Positions 1-5,977 of a DNA stretch of 6,471 bases are shown one piece after another. Every line of letters begins with the position of its first letter. Positions within the stretch are counted from its first letter, which is position 1. The translations under genes and the position numbers were made by a program. The DNA is from Frankiaceae bacterium (GTDB lineage: Bacteria; Actinomycetota; Actinomycetes; Frankiales; Frankiaceae): NCBI GenBank assembly GCA_030840885.1, contig JAVEDQ010000046.1, positions 1 to 6,471 of the forward strand. Direction: 5' to 3'. A model generated the notes under the pieces. The model worked only from the letters and a program-made list of their open reading frames with translations. It searched no databases and was not told the DNA's origin.

Positions 1-797
1 TTGGGTGCCTTACCTCCGTGGCGGGTCAGACCGATGCGCATCGGCGAAGCTGGGCCGTCGAGTGGTCCGAGAGATGACCCGTCGGTGCGCACCGCGTCGA
101 TCAGTAGTGCGGTGTCGGTGACCGACCGGGTGAGGAAGCCGAACGACGACAGGCCGTACCAGTGCTCGCGGTCCGGCCCCAGGGGCACCAGGCCGGGGGT
201 CGGCTTCAGCCCGACGAGCCCGCAGTAGGCCGCCGGGATACGGATGGAACCACCGCCGTCGCTGGCGGTGGCGGCCGGCGCGAGGCCGGCGGCGACCGCG
301 GCGGCCGAGCCGCTCGACGACCCGCCCGACGTCCGCGTCGGGTCCCACGGGTTGCGTGCCGGGCCGAAGGGGAACAGCGCAAGCTCCGGCATGGTCGTCT
401 TGCCGAGCAGCACGCAGCCGGCGGCCCGCAGGCGGTGGACCAGCTCGGCGTCGAACGCTGCGGGCAGCTCGGGCGAGCCGGTGCCGTAGCGGGTCGGCAC
501 GCCGACGACGTCGAGGTTGTCCTTCACCGCGATCGGAAGGCCGAGCAGCGGCTCCGTGGCGCCGGCGGCGCGCTGCCGGTCGGCGTCGTCGGCCGCGGCA
601 CGGGCCGAATCGGCCAGCACGACCGTGAACGCGTGCAGCTGCTCGTCCAGGCGGGTGATGCGGGCCAGGTAGAGCTCGACCAGCTCCCGGCTCGTGACCT
701 CACCCGCGCGCAGCAGCGCGAGCAGGCGCGCCACACCGGCGAAGGCGAGCTCCTCGTCGCGGTCGCCACCGACCGGGACGCCGGCGGGCGACGTCAC
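1..797 (-). CDS. Amidase signature-family enzyme, 3' end cut off by the window edge
   Basis: Hydrolyses a carbon-nitrogen amide bond; the substrate cannot be read from the sequence. The first 265 residues are present and the frame is still open at base 1; family members are usually about 450-500 residues, so roughly half is missing. The Ser-cisSer-Lys triad is complete: Lys92 in IAVKDN, Ser160 in TSGGSSSGSAAA, and nucleophile Ser184 in SDGGGSIRIPAAY. The 24-residue gap between the two serines is the one found in fatty acid amide hydrolase. The conserved GLKPTPG follows at 196-202. No signal peptide is seen, so it is probably cytoplasmic. The GTG start is chosen because GGAGAG lies 7 bases upstream and because it gives a 4-base GTGA overlap with the stop of the preceding Mdmpi-like gene, which indicates translational coupling. 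A GatA subunit is less likely, because no gatC or gatB is nearby. The family call is firm; the substrate is unknown. Confidence 0.93.
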   Translation of the reverse strand, partial: MTSPAGVPVGGDRDEELAFAGVARLLALLRAGEVTSRELVELYLARITRLDEQLHAFTVVLADSARAAADDADRQRAAGATEPLLGLPIAVKDNLDVVGVPTRYGTGSPELPAAFDAELVHRLRAAGCVLLGKTTMPELALFPFGPARNPWDPTRTSGGSSSGSAAAVAAGLAPAATASDGGGSIRIPAAYCGLVGLKPTPGLVPLGPDREHWYGLSSFGFLTRSVTDTALLIDAVRTDGSSLGPLDGPASPMRIGLTRHGGKAP

Positions 798-1396
798 GCC
801 CGGCTCTCCGAATGACGCCCGAACTGCAGTTCGTCGGCGACGCTGTCGCGCCCCGAGAGCCACATCCCCAGCGCCTCGGAAGTGCCTCGCACGATCGGCC
901 GCCCCGGCAGACCGATGGGCCGTCGCCCGTCGGGCACGACCCGGTAGCGGAGCGCACGGGCCGCCCCGAGCACGAAGCCCTCCCGCAGGACGGCGGATGC
1001 CGTGGCGGGCGGTACCTCGAGGTGCTTGTGGCCCAGTCCGCGCAGGACGTCGGAGTGGTGCACGCCGAGGTCACCGAGCAGGAAGGTCGCCACCGGCCGT
1101 ACGTGCGCCGCCGGGGTGACCGCCCAACGTCGTGCGCGGTCGAGCAGCTCGGCGCGGCTCGACCTGCGGGCGGCCGCCACGATGCGGGCGTTGGCGGTGC
1201 CCACCCGTCCGGCAGAACGCACGTAGGTGCCGACCGAGTCGTCGATCCCGACGACGTGGGCCAGGACGTCGCGTGGGGTCCATGCGTCGCACAGGGTCGG
1301 TGCCGAGTCGAACTCGGCGTCGGTGAGGCCGCTGAGCGTGTCCACGAAGGCCGCGCGCTCGGCGCGCAGCGCCGACTCGCCGGGGAACGAGACCAT
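794..1396 (-). CDS. Maleylpyruvate isomerase N-terminal/DinB-like family protein (putative mycothiol-dependent enzyme)
   Basis: This 200-residue protein belongs to the actinobacterial Mdmpi superfamily: a four-helix DinB-like domain that binds a divalent metal and, in characterised members, uses mycothiol as cofactor. Visible hallmarks are TLCDAWTPRDVLAHVVG (residues 34-50), with probable metal ligand His47, then GDLGVHHSDVLRGLG (108-122), with His113/His114 and Asp116 where the remaining ligands lie. A C-terminal segment, SEALGMWLSGRDSVADEL (173-190), matches the usual end of these proteins. The ATG start has GAGG 9 bases upstream; this GAGG overlaps the TGA of the DUF4235 gene, leaving 11 bases between the two genes. 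The 3' end overlaps the amidase start by 4 bases. Most family members have no assigned reaction, so isomerase activity should not be assumed; a thiol-transferase-like or detoxification role is equally possible. Confidence 0.88.
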   Translation of the reverse strand: MVSFPGESALRAERAAFVDTLSGLTDAEFDSAPTLCDAWTPRDVLAHVVGIDDSVGTYVRSAGRVGTANARIVAAARRSSRAELLDRARRWAVTPAAHVRPVATFLLGDLGVHHSDVLRGLGHKHLEVPPATASAVLREGFVLGAARALRYRVVPDGRRPIGLPGRPIVRGTSEALGMWLSGRDSVADELQFGRHSESRA

Positions 1397-1407
1397 GCTG
1401 GACGGCC

Positions 1408-1716
1408 TCAGTCCTTCTCGGCGACCTGGTCGTCGCGCTCCAGACCCGGCGGCAGTTCACCGGTGCGCTTGATGTAGCTCCGCGCGGCGGTGCGGCTGAA
1501 CAACAGGCGGGCCAGCGCCATCACGACCCCGCTCAGCACGGCCCAGCCCACCGCTTCGGCCCAGGCGACGTCCGGGTCCTCCGGGTTCGCCGGTGGCTCC
1601 TTGCCGGTGATGCTGATGTAGGTCTTCTCCAGCGCGTTCTTCGCGACGTTGCCGGCCAGAATCGTGCCGACCCCGCCGATGACCTTCCAGCTCGCGTTGT
1701 CCAAGGCGTTCGCCAC
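1408..1716 (-). CDS. DUF4235 family small membrane protein
   Basis: A 102-residue protein of unknown function that matches my memory of DUF4235, common in actinobacteria. Two hydrophobic segments are visible, about residues 11-25 (weaker, glycine-rich) and 51-73 (strong, AWAEAVGWAVLSGVVMALAR). The proline/acid-rich loop TGKEPPANPEDPD (37-49) lies between them, and a charged tail ends in EKD. It is therefore probably a two-pass inner-membrane protein with both ends on the same side. The GTG start is supported by GGAAGGGG ending 4 bases upstream. It is the first gene of a minus-strand unit with the Mdmpi-like and amidase genes (11-base gap, then 4-base overlap) and is divergent from the DUF2945 gene. 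An 18-bp tandem repeat begins 15 bases upstream of the start codon. Family membership is well supported; the role is unknown. Confidence 0.85.
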   Translation of the reverse strand: MANALDNASWKVIGGVGTILAGNVAKNALEKTYISITGKEPPANPEDPDVAWAEAVGWAVLSGVVMALARLLFSRTAARSYIKRTGELPPGLERDDQVAEKD

Positions 1717-1872
1717 GGTGCCCCTTCCACTGTTCGGTCGTCTGCGTCTGTTTCGTCGTCTGCGTCCGGCGGGATCGGTGCTGCTGCCGGGCGCCCACCG
1801 TATCGGTCACCTCCCCGCCAGACCTGGTCTCGAACACGGTCAGAATCCGGTCGAGTGGGTACCTCGCCCGGC
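1717..1872. promoter_or_regulatory. Divergent intergenic region, DUF4235 (minus) / DUF2945 (plus)
   Basis: These 156 bases must hold the promoters for both divergent genes, but no convincing -10/-35 pair can be assigned. Visible elements are the 18-bp tandem repeat (1731-1766) and the short palindrome AGACCTGGTCT (1820-1830, one-base centre). The sequence TGTTTCG...GGGATC (1749-1776) loosely resembles a general-stress sigma promoter (GTTT, then GGGTA-like) but is a poor match and lies about 100 bases before the DUF2945 start. Confidence 0.4.
1731..1766. repeat. 18-bp tandem repeat, two copies, in the DUF4235/DUF2945 divergent spacer
   Basis: Bases 1731-1748 and 1749-1766 are head-to-tail 18-mers that match at 16 of 18 positions; they differ only at the fifth and sixth bases (CG versus TC). 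The last 11 bases of each, TCGTCTGCGTC, are identical. The repeat sits just upstream of the DUF4235 Shine-Dalgarno sequence, inside its leader or promoter. It could be a double operator or a slippage-prone tract; the sequence alone does not decide. Confidence 0.8.
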
Positions 1873-2082
1873 ATGGCTGACGAATTCTCCAAGGGTGACC
1901 ACGTCCAGTGGAAGTCGCACGGCGGCACCGCCGAGGGCACGGTCAAGAAGAAGATCACCTCTGACACCGAGGAGGCCGGGCGCACCGTCCGTGCCGACGA
2001 GGACAACCCGCAGTACCTGGTCGAGAGCGAGAAGTCGGGCGGCGAGGCCGTCCACAAGCCGGGAGCCCTCGAGAAGGACTGA
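1873..2082 (+). CDS. DUF2945 / HVA1-type TUDOR-domain small protein
   Basis: A 69-residue, very hydrophilic, lysine- and glutamate-rich protein. The motifs FSKGDHVQWKSHGGTAEGTV (5-24), NPQYLVESEKSGGEAVHKP (45-63) and the final LEK identify DUF2945, the 'hypervirulence associated protein TUDOR domain' family. The fold is a small SH3-like beta barrel; its molecular role is not established. The whole family length is present. There is no signal peptide or membrane segment, so it should be cytoplasmic. The ATG at 1873 is preferred because the family motif starts directly after it. A GTG at 1855 would add six unconserved residues, and neither start has a strong Shine-Dalgarno sequence (GAGTGGG at 1853-1859 is the best candidate for the ATG). 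It is divergent from DUF4235 and convergent with the SDR gene, with an inverted repeat starting 21 bases after its stop. A stress-response role is only inference. Confidence 0.85.
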   Translation: MADEFSKGDHVQWKSHGGTAEGTVKKKITSDTEEAGRTVRADEDNPQYLVESEKSGGEAVHKPGALEKD

Positions 2083-2103
2083 CACGGCGGCGGACGCGAC
2101 GAA

Positions 2104-2174
2104 GATCAACCGCCCGATCACCGGGTCGAGGCCGCCAGTAAGCGGCGTCACGACTACTGATCGGGCGGTTGATC
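2104..2174. terminator. Perfect 17-bp inverted repeat between convergent genes, probable bidirectional terminator
   Basis: The left arm GATCAACCGCCCGATCA (2104-2120) and right arm TGATCGGGCGGTTGATC (2158-2174) are exact reverse complements around a 37-base loop. The loop has its own 5-bp hairpin, GCCGC (2131-2135) with GCGGC (2142-2146). The structure lies 21 bases after the DUF2945 stop and 28 bases from the SDR stop, where a shared terminator is expected. Against a simple intrinsic terminator: there is no T-tract on either side and the loop is long. Each arm also carries TGATC at both ends. Alternatives are a cruciform, a protein-binding site or the footprint of a small mobile element. Confidence 0.6.
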
Positions 2175-2202
2175 ATGCCGACCTACGACGGGAGCCAGTC
2201 GC

Positions 2203-3057
2203 TCAGCGTCCCACGAACGGGAGCTTGCGCAACCCGGTCACGTAGCCCTTGACCGTGTCCGTGACGGCGGTGGGAACGAGCTTCTCCGCGATCGCGCCGC
2301 CCACGGCGTCGACACCGATCAGGTAGCGCGCCAACGGACGAGGGCTGGCCAGCGCCAGGCGGATCGTGCGGGCCACCCAGATCGGGTCGGGCATCAGGCT
2401 GTCCGACGAGGTCACCTGGGTGCTGCGCCGGTAGGCCGCGGCGTAGACCGGGTCGCTGGAGGTCGGCATGCTGCCGCCACCGGCTTCCCAGATGCTCGTG
2501 CCGAAGCTGCCGGGCTCGATCAACGTCACCTTGACGCCGGATGCCGCTGCCTCGACCCGCAGCGCGTTGGTCATCGCCTCCAGGCCGTGCTTGGAGGCGC
2601 AGTACCAGCCCATCATCGGCACCGACATGCGGCCGGCGATCGACGAGATGTTGATGATGTGGCCGGTGCCGCGCTCGCGCATCCCGGGCAGCACGAGGCG
2701 GGCGACGCGCGCCGGGGCCACCAGGTTGATCTCCAGCTGCTGGCGCGCCAGGTCGTCCGGTACGTCCTCGATGGCGCCGGCCTGCGCGGTGCCGGCGTTG
2801 TTGACCACGGCGTAGGGGCCGCCGCCGGTCCGCTCGGCGATCTCGGCGAAGCCCTTTTCGCAGGACTCGGCGTCACTGACGTCGCACACGATGCCGTGAA
2901 CGGTCGCACCCTTGGCCGCGGCGGCCTCTTCCAGACTCGCCACCTTCTCGGCGCTCCGTGCGGTCCCGTAGACCTCGTAGCCCGCCTTGGCGAGTTCGAT
3001 GGCGGTGACCAGGCCGATCCCGGAGTTCGCTCCGGTGATGACGACGGATTTCGACAC
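2203..3057 (-). CDS. Classical SDR-family NAD(P)-dependent oxidoreductase
   Basis: A 284-residue short-chain dehydrogenase/reductase with a Rossmann fold; it interconverts an alcohol and a carbonyl on an unknown substrate. All hallmarks are present: cofactor motif TGANSGIG (8-15), Asp59 in CDVSD, NNAG (86-89), Asn111 in EINLVAP, and catalytic Ser139, Tyr152 and Lys156 (YCASK) with the usual 13-residue Ser-Tyr gap. Arg34 in GTARS, after the second strand, favours NADP(H). A tail of about 30 residues extends beyond the usual 250, as in many actinobacterial homologues. The GTG at 3057 is chosen because GAGGAG (3070-3065) lies 7 bases upstream. A GTG two codons earlier is too close to that site, and an earlier in-frame start near 3129 adds 24 unconserved residues. 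The gene stands alone, divergent from the thioesterase and convergent with DUF2945. Subfamily and substrate are uncertain. Confidence 0.93.
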   Translation of the reverse strand: MSKSVVITGANSGIGLVTAIELAKAGYEVYGTARSAEKVASLEEAAAAKGATVHGIVCDVSDAESCEKGFAEIAERTGGGPYAVVNNAGTAQAGAIEDVPDDLARQQLEINLVAPARVARLVLPGMRERGTGHIINISSIAGRMSVPMMGWYCASKHGLEAMTNALRVEAAASGVKVTLIEPGSFGTSIWEAGGGSMPTSSDPVYAAAYRRSTQVTSSDSLMPDPIWVARTIRLALASPRPLARYLIGVDAVGGAIAEKLVPTAVTDTVKGYVTGLRKLPFVGR

Positions 3058-3064
3058 GTGCACG

Positions 3065-3070
3065 CTCCTC
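3065..3070 (-). promoter_or_regulatory. Shine-Dalgarno sequence that fixes the SDR start
   Basis: GAGGAG reads on the minus strand from 3070 to 3065. It is 7 bases from the GTG at 3057 and only 1 base from the GTG at 3063, so it supports the downstream GTG. Confidence 0.7.
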
Positions 3071-3172
3071 GATTCCGGCGCCCCCGCGACGCCCCTCTGC
3101 GCTTTACCAATGGGATCGGAAGGACACACGCCCCGCAGCCGGAAATCCCGAGAGGGTGGAACTGTCCGGCGG

Positions 3173-3178
3173 TAACGT
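3173..3178 (+). promoter_or_regulatory. Possible -10 element for the thioesterase-dut-DUF3710 unit
   Basis: TAACGT fits the actinobacterial TANNNT -10 pattern and lies 46 bases before the GTG at 3225, giving a plausible leader of about 40 bases. No -35 match is seen at the usual spacing. The overlapping GGAAC (3158-3162) and CGTT (3176-3179) recall an ECF-sigma promoter, but the 13-base spacer is too short. This is tentative. Confidence 0.25.
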
Positions 3179-3224
3179 TCGCGCCGGAGCGGACCACCTT
3201 CCGTTCCACGACCGCTGGAGATCC

Positions 3225-3770
3225 GTGGCTGTCTCGTTGACCCCGCCGCCGGACGCGGCTTCGCCCGAGCGCAACCCGGACGCGCCGGCGCCGGGAAGCG
3301 TCCTGCCGCCGCACTACGCGGCCTGTTTCGGCTGCGGGCCGGACCACCCGACGGGCCTGCACCTGTCGGTGACGGTGGCCGAGGGCGTCGCCGTCGATGC
3401 CGTCTTCAACGTCGCCGAGGCACACCAGGGGGCACCCGGCCTCGCGCACGGCGGCGTTCTGGCCACGGCGGCCGACGAGGCGCTGGGGTTCCTGAACTGG
3501 CTGCTGCGCCGCCCGGCGGTGACGGCGCGGCTCGAGGTCGACTACCTGCGTCCGGTACCGGTCGGCAGCGACCTGCACCTGCACGCCGAGTGCTTCGCCG
3601 TCGCGGGCCGCAAGACCTACGTGCGCTGCGAGGGACGGCTGGACCAGCCGGACGGGCCGGCGGCCCTGCGTGCGGTCGGACTGTTCCTGGCGGTGCCGAT
3701 CGAGCACTTCCGACGGCACGGCAGGGGCCGGCCTACGCCGCCCAGCGACGAGGGGTCGTACAACCCATGA
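3225..3770 (+). CDS. PaaI-like hotdog-fold thioesterase
   Basis: A 181-residue single-hotdog protein that probably hydrolyses an acyl-CoA or related thioester in the cytoplasm. After an unstructured proline/alanine-rich start (about 1-28), [14 protein letters not shown] (34-47) is the entry motif of the THEM4/PaaI-like subgroup. [17 protein letters not shown] (72-88) is the hotdog helix; its HGG (75-77) and acidic pair Asp84/Glu85 are where catalytic residues lie in this fold. Strands near 99-123 and 131-157 complete the domain. The GTG at 3225 has GGAG 4 bases upstream; an in-frame ATG at 3156 would add 23 residues with no family likeness. The stop overlaps the dut start codon (ATGA, 3767-3770), so the two genes are almost certainly co-translated, although no metabolic link between them is established. 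The substrate is unknown. Confidence 0.88.
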   Translation: MAVSLTPPPDAASPERNPDAPAPGSVLPPHYAACFGCGPDHPTGLHLSVTVAEGVAVDAVFNVAEAHQGAPGLAHGGVLATAADEALGFLNWLLRRPAVTARLEVDYLRPVPVGSDLHLHAECFAVAGRKTYVRCEGRLDQPDGPAALRAVGLFLAVPIEHFRRHGRGRPTPPSDEGSYNP

Positions 3771-4294
3771 TCGACCGAGCTTCGCCTGCCCAGCCTGAGG
3801 TCCTCGTCCAGCAGCTCGACCCCGATCTGCCGCTGCCCGGCTACGCCCATCCCGGCGACGCCGGCGCGGATCTGGTCAGCGCCGTCGACGTCGAGCTCGG
3901 GCCGGGGGAGCGCGCTCTGGTGCCGACCGGAGTGGCGCTCGCGCTGCCCGAGGGTTACGCCGGCTTCGTGCACCCCCGCAGCGGCCTGGCGGCCCGCCAC
4001 GGCCTCACCCTGGTCAACGCGCCGGGCACGATCGACGCGGGTTATCGCGGACAGGTGCAGGTGGTGCTCCTCAACACGGACCGTTCCGAGGCGATACGGC
4101 TGCGACGGGGCGACCGCATCGCTCAGCTGATCGTGCAGCGCGTCGAGCGGCCGGCCTTCCGTGCCGTCGAGGCGCTGCCCGACTCGGTCCGCGGCAGCGG
4201 GGGCTTCGGCTCCAGCGGCGGGTTCGGGAGTGTCCCGACGCTTGACGGGCCGACGCAGATCGACGACGAGGGGAGATCCGGTGTTCCGGCGTAG
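3767..4294 (+). CDS. dut: Deoxyuridine 5'-triphosphate nucleotidohydrolase (dUTPase)
   Basis: Hydrolyses dUTP to dUMP and pyrophosphate, keeping uracil out of DNA and supplying dUMP for thymidylate synthesis; the family is a cytoplasmic, Mg-dependent homotrimer. All five motifs are present in order: DAGADL (31-36), PRSGLA (70-75), [13 protein letters not shown] (84-96, catalytic Asp90 and uracil-stacking Tyr93), [10 protein letters not shown] (114-123) and the glycine-rich C-terminal arm [10 protein letters not shown] (142-151). At 175 residues it is longer than the usual 150-155; the extra tail after motif 5 is acidic and unconserved in appearance. The ATG shares ATGA with the thioesterase stop. 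The 3' end contains the Shine-Dalgarno sequence and first 14 bases of the DUF3710 gene, so the three genes form one unit. Confidence 0.97.
   Translation: MIDRASPAQPEVLVQQLDPDLPLPGYAHPGDAGADLVSAVDVELGPGERALVPTGVALALPEGYAGFVHPRSGLAARHGLTLVNAPGTIDAGYRGQVQVVLLNTDRSEAIRLRRGDRIAQLIVQRVERPAFRAVEALPDSVRGSGGFGSSGGFGSVPTLDGPTQIDDEGRSGVPA
4268..4276 (+). promoter_or_regulatory. Shine-Dalgarno sequence for DUF3710 inside the dut coding region
   Basis: The purine run GAGGGGAGA ends 4 bases before the GTG at 4281 and lies within the last codons of dut. It is the main reason for placing the DUF3710 start at 4281 instead of further upstream, where the frame is also open. Confidence 0.75.
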
Positions 4295-5126
4295 AGGCAA
4301 GGAACAGACCACCGACGACGACAGCGCGGATGTCGATGGCGCAGAGGTCTCGGTCACCGACCAGGCGACCGGCGCACCCCGCGGCGACACCGACGCCGGG
4401 CCGGCCGAGGACGGGGTCACGGACGCCGGTGAGCTCGGGGACGGTTCCGACGATGAGGGGACCGAGCCCGGCCCGAAGCTGCGCCGCGGCCCGGCCGAGA
4501 ACGTGCCGCTCGGCCCGTTCGACGACGCCGACGCACCCCACGACGACATCCAGCGCGTCGACCTCGGCAGCCTCCAGGTCCCGATCGTCGACGAGGTGGA
4601 GCTCCGGCTCGAGGTCAACGAGCAGGGCGAGCTCGGCCAGGTCCTCCTGCTCGAGGGCCCCAACGTCATGCAGATCGGTGCCTTCGCCGCCCCGCGCAGC
4701 GCCGGCATCTGGGACGAGGTGCGGCCGGAGATCATCGAGTCGGTCACCGGCTCGGGCGGTTCGGCCGTCGAGGTGGAGGGGCTCTACGACATCGAGCTCG
4801 CCGCGCAGGTGCCGACCGGGACGCCGGGCCAGCTCGCTCCCGCGCGCTTCCTGGGCATCGACCGTCCCCGCTGGTTCATGCGGGCGTTGATCTCCGGGCC
4901 GGCGGCGCTGGATCCCGAAGCCGCCGAACTGCTGATCAGCGTGCTCGCAGGGACCGTTGTCGTGCGGGGCACCGACGCGATGCCGATCCGCGACGCGTTG
5001 CCGCTGCGGTTGCCCAAGGAAGCGGTGGACGCCGCGGAGGCCCAGGCCGCCGCGGCGGAGGCCGAGGGACAGGAGCAGGGACTCGACCAGCTCGGGCCCG
5101 GGCCGACGATCACCGAGAGCCGCTGA
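4281..5126 (+). CDS. DUF3710 domain-containing protein
   Basis: A 281-residue actinobacterial protein of unknown function. After a basic start, MFRRRGKEQ, residues 11-65 form a low-complexity linker rich in Asp, Glu, Gly and Thr. The conserved domain begins with [13 protein letters not shown] (74-86) and DLGSLQVP (94-101) and includes [18 protein letters not shown] (131-148) and [17 protein letters not shown] (191-207), the signature region of DUF3710. The alanine/glutamate-rich stretch 246-265 is probably helical. No signal peptide or membrane segment is seen. The GTG at 4281 has a strong Shine-Dalgarno sequence and overlaps dut by 14 bases. The 3' end overlaps the convergent hydrolase gene by 17 bases. 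As I recall, M. tuberculosis has the same neighbour next to dut (Rv2696c), so the link to dut is old, but its meaning is unknown. Confidence 0.9.
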   Translation: MFRRRGKEQTTDDDSADVDGAEVSVTDQATGAPRGDTDAGPAEDGVTDAGELGDGSDDEGTEPGPKLRRGPAENVPLGPFDDADAPHDDIQRVDLGSLQVPIVDEVELRLEVNEQGELGQVLLLEGPNVMQIGAFAAPRSAGIWDEVRPEIIESVTGSGGSAVEVEGLYDIELAAQVPTGTPGQLAPARFLGIDRPRWFMRALISGPAALDPEAAELLISVLAGTVVVRGTDAMPIRDALPLRLPKEAVDAAEAQAAAAEAEGQEQGLDQLGPGPTITESR

Positions 5127-5958
5127 GGGCCTCACGCCACGCCCGTACCGCGGCATCGCCGATCACCCGGCGGTCCGCGACCGGGGCGTCGAACGGCAGG
5201 ACGGCCGCGACGGCGTAGGGCAGCGAAGCGGCCCAGAGCTCGGCGACGGCCGCCGGGTGCATCGGGTCGTCTGCGAGGGCGACGATTCCGGCGGGAACGT
5301 CGAGCGCGGCGAGGAGCTCGGGCGTCGGCCCGTCCGAGGCGGCCAGTGCACTGAGCATGGCGGCGAAGGCGTCCTCGTCGTGCGTCGGCCACGCGGTGGC
5401 GAGCTCGTCGGCGACCCAGCCGGGGTGGTCGCGGCAGATCCGCTCCAGGCACGCGGCGGTGCCCAGCCGGCGCAGCTCGCCCGCCTGCACCGCGTTGGCG
5501 GCGGCGACGACGTCCGGGCGTCCGGTCCAGGCGGGAAGCGCCAGCAGCAATCCGTCGGTGACTGTCGCGGGCTCGGCCGCGGCGGCGAACACGGCGGCGT
5601 GCGCGCCCATGGAGACACCGCCCAGCAGCGTGGCGTCGACCGACCGGGCCACGAGCAGTAAGTCGGCCACGTGGTCCTGCATCCGCAGCCGGTCGCCGTC
5701 GTGCACCGGGGTGCTGGCGCCGTGGCTCCGCAGGTCGTAGGACACGAGCCGCCAGCCGGCCTCGAGCAGCGCCGGGGCGAAGGCCCGTCGGGTGAAGTCC
5801 CGGCTCGAGCCGGCGCCGTGCGCGACGACGGCGGTGCCAACGGGAATACCCGTCCGAGCCCACTCCGCCGGCGCGGTCAGCCGAACGGCGAGCCGGACCC
5901 CGTCACCCGTCTGGACCGTGAGATCGGTCTCGGACACGGGCATCCCGTCGGTGTCCAT
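5110..5958 (-). CDS. Alpha/beta-fold hydrolase
   Basis: A 282-residue soluble hydrolase of unknown substrate. The oxyanion-region motif AHGAGSS (46-52), the strand/turn SYDLRSHG (73-80) and nucleophile elbow GVSMG (114-118, Ser116) are clear. The acid is probably Asp230 or Asp231 in ALADDPMHP (227-235); His234 is the only histidine near the active-site end, because the usual His after the last strand is not seen. The ATG at 5958 is used; an in-frame ATG at 5943 would drop five residues, and neither has a good Shine-Dalgarno sequence. The frame stays open far upstream, but that part has no family likeness. The gene is opposite in strand to its neighbours: tail to tail with DUF3710 (17-base overlap) and head to head with the OB-fold gene. 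In M. tuberculosis I recall a comparable protein in the same slot (Rv2695c). The fold is firm; the reaction is unknown. Confidence 0.86.
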   Translation of the reverse strand: MDTDGMPVSETDLTVQTGDGVRLAVRLTAPAEWARTGIPVGTAVVAHGAGSSRDFTRRAFAPALLEAGWRLVSYDLRSHGASTPVHDGDRLRMQDHVADLLLVARSVDATLLGGVSMGAHAAVFAAAAEPATVTDGLLLALPAWTGRPDVVAAANAVQAGELRRLGTAACLERICRDHPGWVADELATAWPTHDEDAFAAMLSALAASDGPTPELLAALDVPAGIVALADDPMHPAAVAELWAASLPYAVAAVLPFDAPVADRRVIGDAAVRAWREALSGSR

Positions 5959-5977
5959 GGTGTTGATAGTGCTGCAG

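Noticed and set aside
162..815. Plus-strand open frame of 217 codons
   Set aside because: It is antisense to the amidase, whose triad and motifs are intact on the minus strand.
1749..1776. General-stress (SigB/SigF-like) promoter TGTTTCG...GGGATC
   Set aside because: The match to the -10 is poor, the first half is part of the tandem repeat, and the DUF2945 start is about 100 bases away.
3058..3129. Earlier start for the SDR adding 24 residues
   Set aside because: GAGGAG at 3070-3065 with 7-base spacing favours the GTG at 3057, and the Rossmann motif starts right after it.
3156..3224. Earlier ATG start for the thioesterase at 3156
   Set aside because: The added 23 residues are unconserved in appearance, and the GTG at 3225 has GGAG just upstream.
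2613..3719. Minus-strand open frame of 368 codons across the SDR and thioesterase genes
   Set aside because: It reads the wrong frame of the SDR gene and the antisense of the thioesterase; no family likeness is seen.
3617..4747. Long minus-strand open frame opposite dut and DUF3710 (376 codons), with another at 4071-5156
   Set aside because: Both are the antisense mirror of genes with clear family motifs. Their composition is Arg/Ser/Ala/Pro-rich with no recognisable domain, as expected at high GC.
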